DNA from: Ixodes scapularis
Lineage: Eukaryota > Arthropoda > Arachnida > Ixodida > Ixodidae
NCBI RefSeq assembly: GCF_016920785.2
Contig: NW_024609846.1
Location: 105,452,831-105,516,830 of the forward strand
Length of the DNA stretch: 64,000 bases
Direction: 5' to 3'
Below the pieces are notes generated by a model. The model did no database searches. It was not told where the DNA came from and worked only from the letters and a program-made list of their open reading frames with translations. Numbering within the stretch: position 1 is the first letter of the stretch; each line of letters opens with the position of its first letter. The translations under genes were made by a program, and so were the position numbers. Shown here one piece after another: positions 10,063 to 41,339 of this stretch.

Positions 10063-10879
10063 TGCTAGCTATTTTACCAGCAGAGTGTTCACTGACTCCT
10101 GCTTGGCGCTAAACATAAAGCACAAAAGGACGACACCATACCATCCTCAGGCTAATATCACTGAGAGAGTGAACCGAAACTTGAAGAGCATGCTGATCAC
10201 ACTAACGGAGAGACACAGGGACTGGGACGAACACATTGTCGAGATGGGTTTTGCAATCCGGACGACCGTGAACAGATCTACTGGGTTAACGCCTGCGCTT
10301 CTAAACTTGGGTAAGGAGCTATCGTCTCCGCTGGAGAACGGGTTACGAAATAACCAAGGTTCGACAGAACGCCCACTCTCTAAATACGCGGCGGAGTTGA
10401 AAGTTCGCCTTTCGAATGCGTTGCACGACGCCAGAGAGAACCTCGTTGCAGCAAGGATCGAACAGGCGACCCAGTACGATAAGACTCATCGTCACCTGGA
10501 GTACAAGGTGGGTGACTTGGTCCTCAGGAGAACCCATCCTTTGAGCAACGCAGCGAGCGGATTCGCAGCCTCACTTGCTCCGAAGTGGGAAGGGCCCTAC
10601 GTGGTAAAGGCACGACTGTCACGTCTTACCTACAGGCTCGCTCAGGAAAATGCGAGCGAGGAGTCTGGCCCGGTCCACATCACAGACCTAAAAAAGTACC
10701 ATCTTCGTGATCGGGATGACGATGAACGAGAACAAAACGAGGAATCCTCCGTTCCGCGTGACTCTCGCGCGCGACCGGCAACGCGGCCTAAGCGCGGTAG
10801 CCGAACAATGCGCGAACCCGTCGGTGAGAGATCCGACAGGTGCTCTGCGCGGCGCTATAATCTGCGGCCTAGAACTTGA
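9900..10879 (+). pseudogene. pol: Integrase core and GPY/F domain in shifted frame
   Basis: This frame continues the integrase after the break at 9900-9905. It contains YLLVITDHFSKWVE, the second catalytic Asp in LISDNASYF (about 10058), and the catalytic Glu in ITERVNRNLKS (about 10163), completing the DDE set. The C-terminal module KWEGPYVVKARLSRLTYRL carries the GPY/F motif typical of Gypsy elements. A basic, Arg-rich tail ends at TGA 10877-10879. There is no other stop in the domain, so the single one-base discrepancy is the only visible lesion in pol. Confidence 0.85.
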
Positions 10880-11015
10880 TCTAATCTTTGCAAGATGTTA
10901 ATAGAGCTTGTTCTGTCCAGAAATGCCCCCCGGAGGAACCAGAATGGGCGGCGCCATCCGGGAAGGCGACCTTCCACTTCCCGGGATACCGGCGGAGCCA
11001 GCTGGCCCAACTCCC

Positions 11016-11210
11016 AGGGTGGTCAACCCTTCCGGCAGAAGACCAGTCAGACCAACGCACCGGGTGGCCAACCCGTTCGGCAAGAGAATGGCCAGACAAG
11101 CCGACAGGGTGGTCAACCCCGTTGGAAGGGGGAACGGCCAGACCAACCAACAGGGTGGTCAACCCGGTTAGCAAGGAGCAAGACGGACCAACCGTCAGGG
11201 TGGTCAACCT
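11016..11210 (+). repeat. 45-bp tandem repeat, five copies
   Basis: The motif AGGGTGGTCAACCC (with small changes) starts at 11016, 11061, 11106, 11152 and 11197. The spacing is 45, 45, 46 and 45 bp. In the frame starting at the ATG at 10895, the first copies encode a 15-residue basic repeat beginning QGGQP; the one-base shift in copy 4 breaks that frame. Whether the frame is translated is unknown. Confidence 0.75.
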
Positions 11211-11304
11211 GGTTGGCAGAGACGGGGTGAGCAATCCCGACGTCGACCACGTCAACGAAGGCAGGGCGGCGGAGACGCGGAGGACCGGAGAGTCCCAGGG
11301 ACAC

Positions 11305-11760
11305 GCTGAAGGACGAGGTGCTGAAGATTATGACGGTGCAGAAGCAGACGCGTGCCGGCCAGCGCACCCGCCTCAAGGCCTTTGCGGCCATTGGGGACTT
11401 CAACGGCCAGTGCTCCAAGAGCTCCAAAGAGGTGCCAGTCCTGCCAAGTGCTCCAAAGAGGTGGCCACGGCCATCCTTCAAGCCATCATCCTGGCCTAGC
11501 TGTGCGTCATCCCCGTCCGTAACGGCTATTGGGGAAACAAGAGTGGAAAGCGCCACACCGTGCCCTGCAAGTGCCCAAGAAGCTGCTGCACATGGCGGGC
11601 ATCGAGGTCTGCTACACCTCGGCCCGCGTCTCGACGGCCACGCTGGGCAACTTTGCCGAGACCACCTACCTGGCCATCCAGCAGACGTACAGCTACCTGA
11701 CCCCGGACCTGTTGCGGGAGCGAGAGCTCATCAAGCTCCCCCACCAGGAGTTCATCTTGG
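11305..11760 (+). pseudogene. RPS2: Captured ribosomal protein S2 (uS5) cDNA fragment inside the Gypsy element
   Basis: Translation gives segments diagnostic of eukaryotic RPS2/uS5, a small-subunit protein: LKDEVLKIM-VQKQTRAGQRTR-KAF-AIGDFNG from 11306, CSKEVATAI at about 11449, VIPVRNGYWGNKSGK-HTVPCK at about 11506-11570, and PKKLLHMAGIE-CYTSAR-STATLGNF followed by TYSYLTPDL from 11574. There are no introns. The copy is broken: a local duplication at 11406-11450 shifts frame, there is a TAG at 11497-11499, and about 27 codons are missing near 11570 with a second shift. It is in the sense orientation, after pol and before the polypurine tract. It is therefore part of the mobile unit, apparently a host mRNA taken up by template switching. 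Confidence 0.9.
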
Positions 11761-11820
11761 AGTCCAGTGACTCGGTCCAGGGACTCCGGATACTCCGGAC
11801 CCCCCCGGAGTTTGAGGCTT

Positions 11821-11833
11821 GAGGGGAGGGGAG
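11821..11833 (+). promoter_or_regulatory. Polypurine tract
   Basis: GAGGGGAGGGGAG lies directly upstream of the 3' LTR, where plus-strand DNA synthesis is primed. Two bases separate it from the LTR start at 11836. Confidence 0.8.
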
Positions 11834-11835
11834 TG

Positions 11836-12131
11836 TGGGAGACAACGAGCCACGCTGAACGTGGATGGACGGCCCCGTGAGCGGCGAGGAAGAGGAGAAA
11901 GGGACGCTCGTGGGAGGTGCGCGTGGACAGAGTTCGAAGGGCCGTGACGAACGAAAGAGGCGGTGCTGAACGAGCCCAGGCAAGACCCGGACCCCAGGGC
12001 AACCGTGGCCTTCCACAGCATCGACGGCACAATTTGAGTATTTATAAAGTGTTTCTATGATAGCGCTCTTTGTGTGACTTCCTCGGAGCGAGTAGAACTA
12101 GGCCTGATCGGGAATTGACAGGCGACCCACA
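11836..12131 (+). repeat. 3' LTR of Gypsy element
   Basis: Identical by eye over 296 bp to 5599-5894. It is followed by the duplication aacttg at 12132-12137. Confidence 0.92.
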
Positions 12132-12137
12132 AACTTG

Positions 12138-12400
12138 AACTTACGAACCTGTTTCATACACAGGCGTAATACTGTGTTTCTATGCTTTCAGTCTCATTTC
12201 CCAAGCACAAAATGCGTGCATTTTATTTTGAGATCTTTTCCCGTTTGATACTTCCATTTCCTTCAACAATTTCTTGATCCCTCTCTTTTCAAGCTTTGTT
12301 GACTCTTTTGGGTGGCGGTTCTGTTTCATTCTTGTTCGTTGCTAGTTGAAATATGTCGTGTTCTGTTCTTCGTCCGTTTTCTTTATTCTTTCGCGTGTAA
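12138..12400. repeat. Right arm of the foldback element split by the Gypsy insertion
   Basis: The reverse complement of about 12260-12400 (CGAAAGAATAA ... TTTCAACTAGCAACGAAC ... GAATGAAACAGAACCGCC) matches 5325-5500 on the left side of the Gypsy, with roughly 80 percent identity by eye. Confidence 0.5.
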
Positions 12401-12900
12401 CTTGAACCTCATCAACATGATTCGTTTTTAATAATAAAGTAACAGCCTAATGGTTTACATGTATTGTTTAGAGTTCGTCGCTATTCGGCAGTGGAATGTT
12501 TTTGTACAAGGCGTATGTGTTCTCAGGAGACAGTTTTACTGGTAAATAATGAATGGCCAGCCCATTTTAGGGCGACGCTCGTCGACCGCGAAGGGCCCAC
12601 TCTTTTCAAAATACCGGAGCTCGAAGACGGAAGCGTTGTACAGAATAAATCTCGGACCTTATTCTTTCATGAAATGAGCGACCATAAAACCATTCACACC
12701 AAAACGGCGCTAAAAGAGTGTGTGACATTGTTATTGTGCACGGCGTTACGTGGAGCGAAAGGTCAGGTGACATGTCCTCGGAGTTTGTTTGGCTAGTATA
12801 TCTTCCCTAATTAGCGCCATACACCGCCTTCAGAGGGTTTCGTACGTCAGTGTAGGTATGCTTTTATATATGTTCAAAAATAAAATGGTCGGTTACTCAC

Positions 12901-36592
<23,692 letters not shown>

Positions 36593-37134
36593 CTGAAATC
36601 CACTCTAGCACGTGTCTTCGTGCCACCGTCTCGTGTCACATTAGAAGTTTTGCTGTTCTTGACGAGGCTTTGTTTCAATAATCATTCGCCATAAAAAGAG
36701 AAAAAAGTCACTGGACAATGGACCACAAACATTAAATGACACAAGTATTCTATGTATTCCCTACCGAAAAACCCAGTATAACTTTTAACTATCTGGATTA
36801 TGGAACTGAAAATCTAACTGAAATAGACCCTTTCAGAAATTCAGTCTGGCCACTTTGATCACCATCATCATCGGAAAAATGACATATGTGCCGTACTAAT
36901 GGCGGCCTTCTGTTTACTGATGAACGAAGAAGTTGGAGATGCTCTTTAGCAGATAATTCGAGGCTTATACATTCGTGACGTTAGCACGATGCGAAGCAGG
37001 AATTGAAAGCAAGATTTGCATAAGTGTTCATTTCTAGCTCGGGCCCAGCCAATCTGTTGGTAGCATCAAGGTACTCCAAAGCCCCTTGATTTGTAAAACT
37101 TTATTAGGCCGTGTACGTGGGTTTACGCTTCGTT
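36593..37134. other. No gene recognised (between genes 1 and 2)
   Basis: This would hold the gene 2 promoter or 5' UTR if the start codon is right. I see no distinct TATA box or motif cluster. Confidence 0.35.
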
Positions 37135-37770
37135 CTAACTGGTTGCATCTTTATTTATGTCGTAACTGAAAGAGATTAAAAAAGGAAATGTACTGTGAAG
37201 CGCACACTGTCGTTTGCCATTGACTTGCCAAAGTGACGATGCCCGATAAAATACGGCAAACTCCATTTTCATTGCCGCCATTAGTACGGCCAAAGTTAAA
37301 CTGCCATTATAGCCACCAGACGTCACTGAATTTCGGGAAAGGTCTATTGGAGAAGCAAACACAGTTGTTTCTAGCGAAGTCAAGATGCCTCTTTCTCGTA
37401 GAGCCAGTAGTTCCTTGGCCACAGCATCCCTTAATGCGTGTGGTACTGGCCTCGCCTTTTGAAATGATGGAGACATTCATTGTTTCACTTTGAGTTTTCC
37501 TTCAACCCCTTTTACGCATCCCAGCTTATCTGAGAATATTTCCTTATATTCATTCATCAGACCTTCAATCCCTTGTATTCCTATCTCTTCCGAACAGTGT
37601 ATTGCTTTGTTGTTGGCCAACTTCATGACTCTTAGCCAATCACGTCCAAGAAGAGGTGGTCCCTTGAAATCGGCCACTTGCATCTTCAGGTTGGACTCCT
37701 TGTCTTCATGCATCACCGCCACTTGTACTTCCCATAGCGGCTTGATCTTCGCTCCGTTAAATGCCTTCAA
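37135..37770 (-). pseudogene. Protease end and RT start of second Gypsy carcass
   Basis: Encodes FKGPPLLGRDWLRVMKL (end of the protease, GRDWL) and EYKEIFSDKLGCVKG, then KARPVPHALRDAVAKELLAL and ERGI, the entry to RT. The VxVxKxDG block is ruined and the sequence ends there. Frames are split at 37476. Confidence 0.8.
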
Positions 37771-37949
37771 GACGACATAACTTCGTTGCTTTTTGAGGTG
37801 CGAAAACTTAGCCTACTACTTTTGTAATGGCAAACCAGATACTGCTGCTCCTGTGTATATTTCCATTCTCAAAGGAATTCCAGTGACCGATAGCGTTATT
37901 TCTAACGAATCATTGCGCGCTTCTTAGCTCGTGCATTTCTATCTCTTCG

Positions 37950-38732
37950 TCAGAATCTTTCACAGTTACAGACTTTATCTTTTTTCTTTTCGTTACGCTT
38001 ACTGAAGGGTTTAGACGCTTGTCCTTGCCACAGTGGAGCTGAGCCTTTACAAACTCTTTGCATGTGCCCTACTTTTCCGCATCTTCTGCATTCCAGGCCC
38101 TTCCAGCGGCAATTGACCAACTCGTGATTCTTGTAATCACAATGTGAACAACCTTTTCTTTCTAAAGGTTTGCTTCCCACCTTAAGAACTTCCGCGCTGG
38201 ACGACCCTGAGCCGTGTAGGACTTTTGCACTGGAGGATGCGGCTTTCATTGCTACCGCCACTTCAAGCGCTCTCTTGAAAGCCAAATCCTCTTCTGAAAG
38301 CAGACTTTTTTGTATGCTGTCATTGCATAAGCCACATACAAAGCGGTCTCGCAAAGTTTCACTCAGCGCTGTTCCAAATTCGCAGGTTTGAGCCAACTTC
38401 TTCAGTGCTGCGACATACTCAAGGATGGGTTCGTTGTCCTTCTGGTCCCTCTTGTGAAAGCGGAAGCGTTCAGCAATCACAATTGGCCTCGGTGACAGAT
38501 GTGCCCAGAGTATCTCGACAAGTACCAAATAGGTCTTACTTGATGGGGCTTACGGCGCTACGAGGCTCTTGAGTAGCGCGTAGGTCCTTCCGCCGATGAT
38601 GCTCAGGAACACCGCCACTCGTCTCGGTTCCTTCACATCGTTGGCGATGAGGAATTGGCCGATTATTTCGGCATACATTGGCCAGTCCTCTTCCGCTTCA
38701 TCGAAGGGTTCGATGCTTCCAAGCGTTGACAT
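37950..38732 (-). pseudogene. Gag of second Gypsy carcass
   Basis: Two frames. The first has EEDWPMYAEIIGQFLIANDV, then RRVAVFLSIIGGRTYALLKS and LVAP. The second has ERFRFHKRDQKDNEPILEYV, then RDRFVCGL and a cysteine cluster (CSHCDYKNHELVNC, CRRCGKVGHMQRVC), giving two zinc knuckles. Frames break at about 38530-38550. Confidence 0.85.
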
Positions 38733-38961
38733 GGCCCTTGTCGTAGCCCTGAGCGGCTTCCTTGAAGTCAGTCCTAGACGGTGTACCTTGTCGCCAGTTT
38801 GTTATGTTAGGACGTCAATGATTGAGACCAGAACCATGGCCATTCCATAAGCGTTGTGCCCCGAGACCCTGCCTCGATCTCTCGAGCTTTCCCGACACTT
38901 CTTTATTTACGAGTGTATATGTCAGAAACATCACAAATGCAGGTTTATTTTTAGTGACTGG

Positions 38962-39203
38962 TGTAAGATATGAGGGCCGAGTCTTCGAAAGGAATAAGGA
39001 AAGTATATTTACATTAAATAAAGACGTTAAGTAATAGGGCTAAGAGCGAGTTAGTGCTGGCTGGCTTGACAGGCATGAGACAGGCATCAGACTGGAACGC
39101 ACGTGCCGTCCAGGCCGGGCACGAGGGGCGCGTCAAAAGTAGTAGAAAGAGGAAAAGGAGACGAGGATACCACGCGCTCACACAGGCGACACCGAAATTT
39201 ACA
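38962..39203 (-). repeat. 3' LTR of gag-only element
   Basis: 242 bp, begins TGTAAATTTCGGTGTCGCC on the minus strand. It lacks a 16-bp segment (TGGCTGAAGGCTTGAC on the plus strand) present in the other LTR. The CCHC frame runs into it. Confidence 0.82.
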
Positions 39204-39460
39204 GGTGGATATGGCTTTGCAGGCATGACCCTAGCTGCCGACGACGATGCCTGGGCTGACTCATCGGTGTAGGTTGTACACTTCGAAGCGAGGTGTCCGA
39301 GGTGGTTGCATTTGTAGCAGACCGCTTGGGACAAGTCTTGGCCACTACGGAACGCTGGGGCTCCATATTGCGACGAGATGGCTTGGTATTTGGCCTCTTC
39401 CAAGTCGGTGGGCAGGTCTGCGATGCGTTGACGTGAGGCTGGGGGTGACGGTGATGTCAC
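39014..39460 (-). CDS. CCHC zinc-knuckle portion of gag
   Basis: Contains CYKCNHLGHLASKC, a CX2CX4HX4C knuckle. The frame overlaps the stop of the main gag frame by two bases, in the -1 phase. It may be reached by frameshifting, or be separated by a mutation. The tail after PAKPYPPVNFGVACVS reads into the LTR. Confidence 0.75.
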   Translation of the reverse strand: MTSPSPPASRQRIADLPTDLEEAKYQAISSQYGAPAFRSGQDLSQAVCYKCNHLGHLASKCTTYTDESAQASSSAARVMPAKPYPPVNFGVACVSAWYPRLLFLFLLLLTRPSCPAWTARAFQSDACLMPVKPASTNSLLALLLNVFI

Positions 39461-40287
39461 GCCAGAGCGCCGCGTAGGGTGGGTAGGACGTTCGGATCCA
39501 GCCGACCTAGACGAATGATGTTGGTGATTTGGTTGGGCTGGAGTAGTCGAAGGGCTTGCTTGGCGTGCTGGGCCGACCTATCCAGGCTCGTGCATGTCGC
39601 AAGAAAGGCTTGGACGGTTGTTGACCTGTTGGCTGCCAATGCTGCGACGATATGTTGGTCCCGCATGCCTTGGAGTAGGTAGTCGATCTTCTGCGGATCA
39701 CTCAGAGTTACCGGGCAGCGTTGGATGATCCCTAATTTGGCGAAGGCGTACTGATGAAGGGATTCGCCAATCCTTTGAGTCACGTCCATGACCCGTTCCT
39801 GCCAGTGGCTCAGGGTCCATCCTGTGATGAAGGTCTCTTTGAGGGCGTCTCTCCAAGCTGGCCACGTGTCGTATTGGCTTCCGAACGCGAGGTGCCAGTT
39901 TCGTGCTGTGCCTTTCAACTTGCTTGCTGCGATGAGCCGGGTGGTGGCGTCATCCCATAAGGCAAGTTGCTGGACGCGTTGAACGTCCTCAAGCCATTCT
40001 TTGAAGTTTTGCTTTGGCGAGCCTTCAAAATGTGGGAGGGTCGCGGACAGGTCGGGTAGCGTTGTAATTGTCGTAGAAGGACGAGGCAGCTGCTGCAACA
40101 AAACAGCAAGGTTTTGCAGCGTGATGGGGTCTAGTGCCAAAGAGCCAGCGGCAGGGGCCAACGCTTGGTCCAGGGGGGCTATGTTGCGCTTTTTGGACTC
40201 CCAGGAGACTAGGGAGAGGGAAGTGACGTCAACGACACAGCAAGCGCAGATTGGGTGTTGATTTCGTTTTCGTCTGTCAACATCCAA
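39457..40287 (-). CDS. gag: Gag of gag-only LTR element
   Basis: A 276-residue frame. It contains LPHFEGSPKQNFKEWLEDVQ, then AASKLKGTARNWHLAFG, then WPAWRDALKETFITGWTLSH and QRIGESLHQYAFAKLGIIQR, the classic retrotransposon-gag layout (substrate-like PxFxG, W-rich capsid core, GESLxxYAxAK). It forms particles if expressed. The first 35 or so residues come from the inverted duplication at 40170-40370, so the natural N-terminus is probably the SAP frame upstream. It ends at TGA 39459-39457. Confidence 0.82.
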   Translation of the reverse strand: MDVDRRKRNQHPICACCVVDVTSLSLVSWESKKRNIAPLDQALAPAAGSLALDPITLQNLAVLLQQLPRPSTTITTLPDLSATLPHFEGSPKQNFKEWLEDVQRVQQLALWDDATTRLIAASKLKGTARNWHLAFGSQYDTWPAWRDALKETFITGWTLSHWQERVMDVTQRIGESLHQYAFAKLGIIQRCPVTLSDPQKIDYLLQGMRDQHIVAALAANRSTTVQAFLATCTSLDRSAQHAKQALRLLQPNQITNIIRLGRLDPNVLPTLRGALA

Positions 40288-40370
40288 TCTGCGTTTGCTC
40301 TAGTCGTTGACGTCACTTCCCTCTTCCAAGTCTCCTGGGAGTCCAAAAAGCGCAACATAGCCCCCCAGGC
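40170..40370. repeat. Inverted duplication inside gag, about 95-bp arms
   Basis: GCTATGTTGCGCTTTTTGGA, then CTCCCAGGAGACT, at 40176-40210 recurs inverted as AGTCTCCTGGGAGTCCAAAA, then AGCGCAACATAGC, at 40329-40361. The symmetry continues inward through GGGAAGTGACGTCAACGAC to a centre near 40265. The arms are about 90 percent identical. Confidence 0.85.
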
Positions 40371-40554
40371 TAGGCGAAGATTCGCCGCGCGCCTCGATGT
40401 CCGCGGCGAGTCGCTGGATGAGGTTTTCTTTTGTGCCGGAAGTGTCTAGCTCACGTGCAGCGAGCTCTTCTTTAATAAGCTTGACGCTTAGAAACGACAT
40501 AGTTCTTGCGTCCAGTTCATTCCAGACAATGCCGGGCATGGCTGTGTCGGGCAA
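40300..40554 (-). CDS. SAP-domain N-terminal frame of gag-only element
   Basis: An 84-residue frame with LSVKLIKEELAARELDTSGT, then KENLIQRLAADI. This is a good match to the SAP domain (two helices around a D-T-S-G-T-K turn), a DNA or chromatin-binding module. It runs into the inverted duplication and stops at 40300. SAP domains are unusual in gag; here it could target particles or nucleic acid to chromatin (inference). Confidence 0.75.
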   Translation of the reverse strand: MPDTAMPGIVWNELDARTMSFLSVKLIKEELAARELDTSGTKENLIQRLAADIEARGESSPSLGGYVALFGLPGDLEEGSDVND

Positions 40555-40773
40555 GGCTTACCAAAGGGCTACGAAACGTTCCGCTCACCAGAAATTGCAG
40601 AAACGAAGCGCGTTCTTAACGCTTTGCGAAGACGCGAGGTGCGGGAGTACGTCGTTCCAGAGCTTTCGGGTTTCTTGTCGAGAACGGTTGCAGGTGTTCA
40701 TGACGGGGCGTAGGCGGAACCAGGCGAATCGAGGCAAGGCTGGAGGTCGGGCTAGTGCAGGCTTTCACGGTTC

Positions 40774-40791
40774 AGAGTCGACTGCGCCAGA
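40774..40791 (-). promoter_or_regulatory. Primer binding site, tRNA-Ser-like
   Basis: On the minus strand the 5' LTR ends CTTACA and is followed by TCTGGCGCAGTCGACTCTG. TGGCGCAGTCG resembles the tRNA-Ser primer site known from Drosophila 17.6 and 297. It fixes the element's orientation. Confidence 0.6.
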
Positions 40792-41049
40792 TGTAAGATA
40801 TGAGGGCCGAGTCTTCGAAAGGAATAAGGAAAGTATATTTACATTAAATAAAGACGTTAAGTAATAGGGCTAAGAGCGAGTTAGTGCTGGCTGGCTTGAC
40901 TGGCTGAAGGCTTGACAGGCATGAGACAGGCATCAGACAGGAACGCACGTGCCGTCCAGGCCAGGCACGAGGGGCGCGTCAAAGGTAGTAGAAAGAAGAA
41001 AAGGAGACGAGGATACCACGCGCTCACACTGGCGACACCGAAATTTACA
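40792..41049 (-). repeat. 5' LTR of gag-only element
   Basis: 258 bp. Matches 38962-39203 except for the 16-bp extra segment and about five substitutions. Confidence 0.82.
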
Positions 41050-41339
41050 GAGCGCATCTGTTCAAACGAATAAAGATCTCTCTACACGGGTCCCTGAAGT
41101 GGCGCACTTCAGCCAACCTTTTAGGAGTACTTCTCCTGCGGCCTTTTATTTTATATGGTCAAATTTACAGAACACAGATGTCAGACTTATTTTGACGGGC
41201 CTGTCACCCAAGGGAGCAGCACCAAATCGGAGACATCAATCTGTCGTTGAAGAAGACAAGAAGAGGAATTTTAATGTAGTAAACCCCAAAGAAAAAAAAA
41301 ATTAATTTCCTCTGCTCCAGGAAGGAGGCGAAACACTCT

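Larger units (their letters stand above)
5599..12131 (+). mobile_element. Ty3/Gypsy LTR retrotransposon with captured RPS2 fragment
   Basis: A complete 6.5-kb element bounded by 296-bp LTRs (TG...CA) that look identical by eye and by a 6-bp duplication. The order is LTR, tRNA primer site, gag, pol (protease, reverse transcriptase, RNase H, integrase with a GPY/F tail), a 45-bp tandem repeat, a ribosomal protein S2 fragment, polypurine tract, LTR. Pol is interrupted once, in a six-A run within the integrase. The RNase H-then-integrase order and the integrase GPY motif place it in Ty3/Gypsy (Metaviridae-like). Identical LTRs point to recent insertion. It may lie within the last intron of the minus-strand membrane protein gene 2. 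Confidence 0.93.
37135..38770 (-). mobile_element. Second Ty3/Gypsy carcass, minus strand
   Basis: Read right to left: gag N-terminus (38732-38550), gag with zinc knuckles (38528-37950), a protease-RT region (37770-37477) and the RT start (37476-37135). The rest of pol is absent. No LTRs are visible. It lies between the two membrane protein genes. Confidence 0.8.
38962..41049 (-). mobile_element. Gag-only LTR element with SAP-domain frame
   Basis: Direct repeats at 38962-39203 and 40792-41049 (TG...CA on either strand) bound a 1.6-kb interior. On the minus strand the interior encodes a SAP domain, gag and a CCHC knuckle, with no protease, RT or integrase. This resembles terminal-repeat retrotransposons that retain gag only. 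The two LTRs differ by one 16-bp indel and about five substitutions, so insertion is fairly recent. No target duplication was found. Confidence 0.8.
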
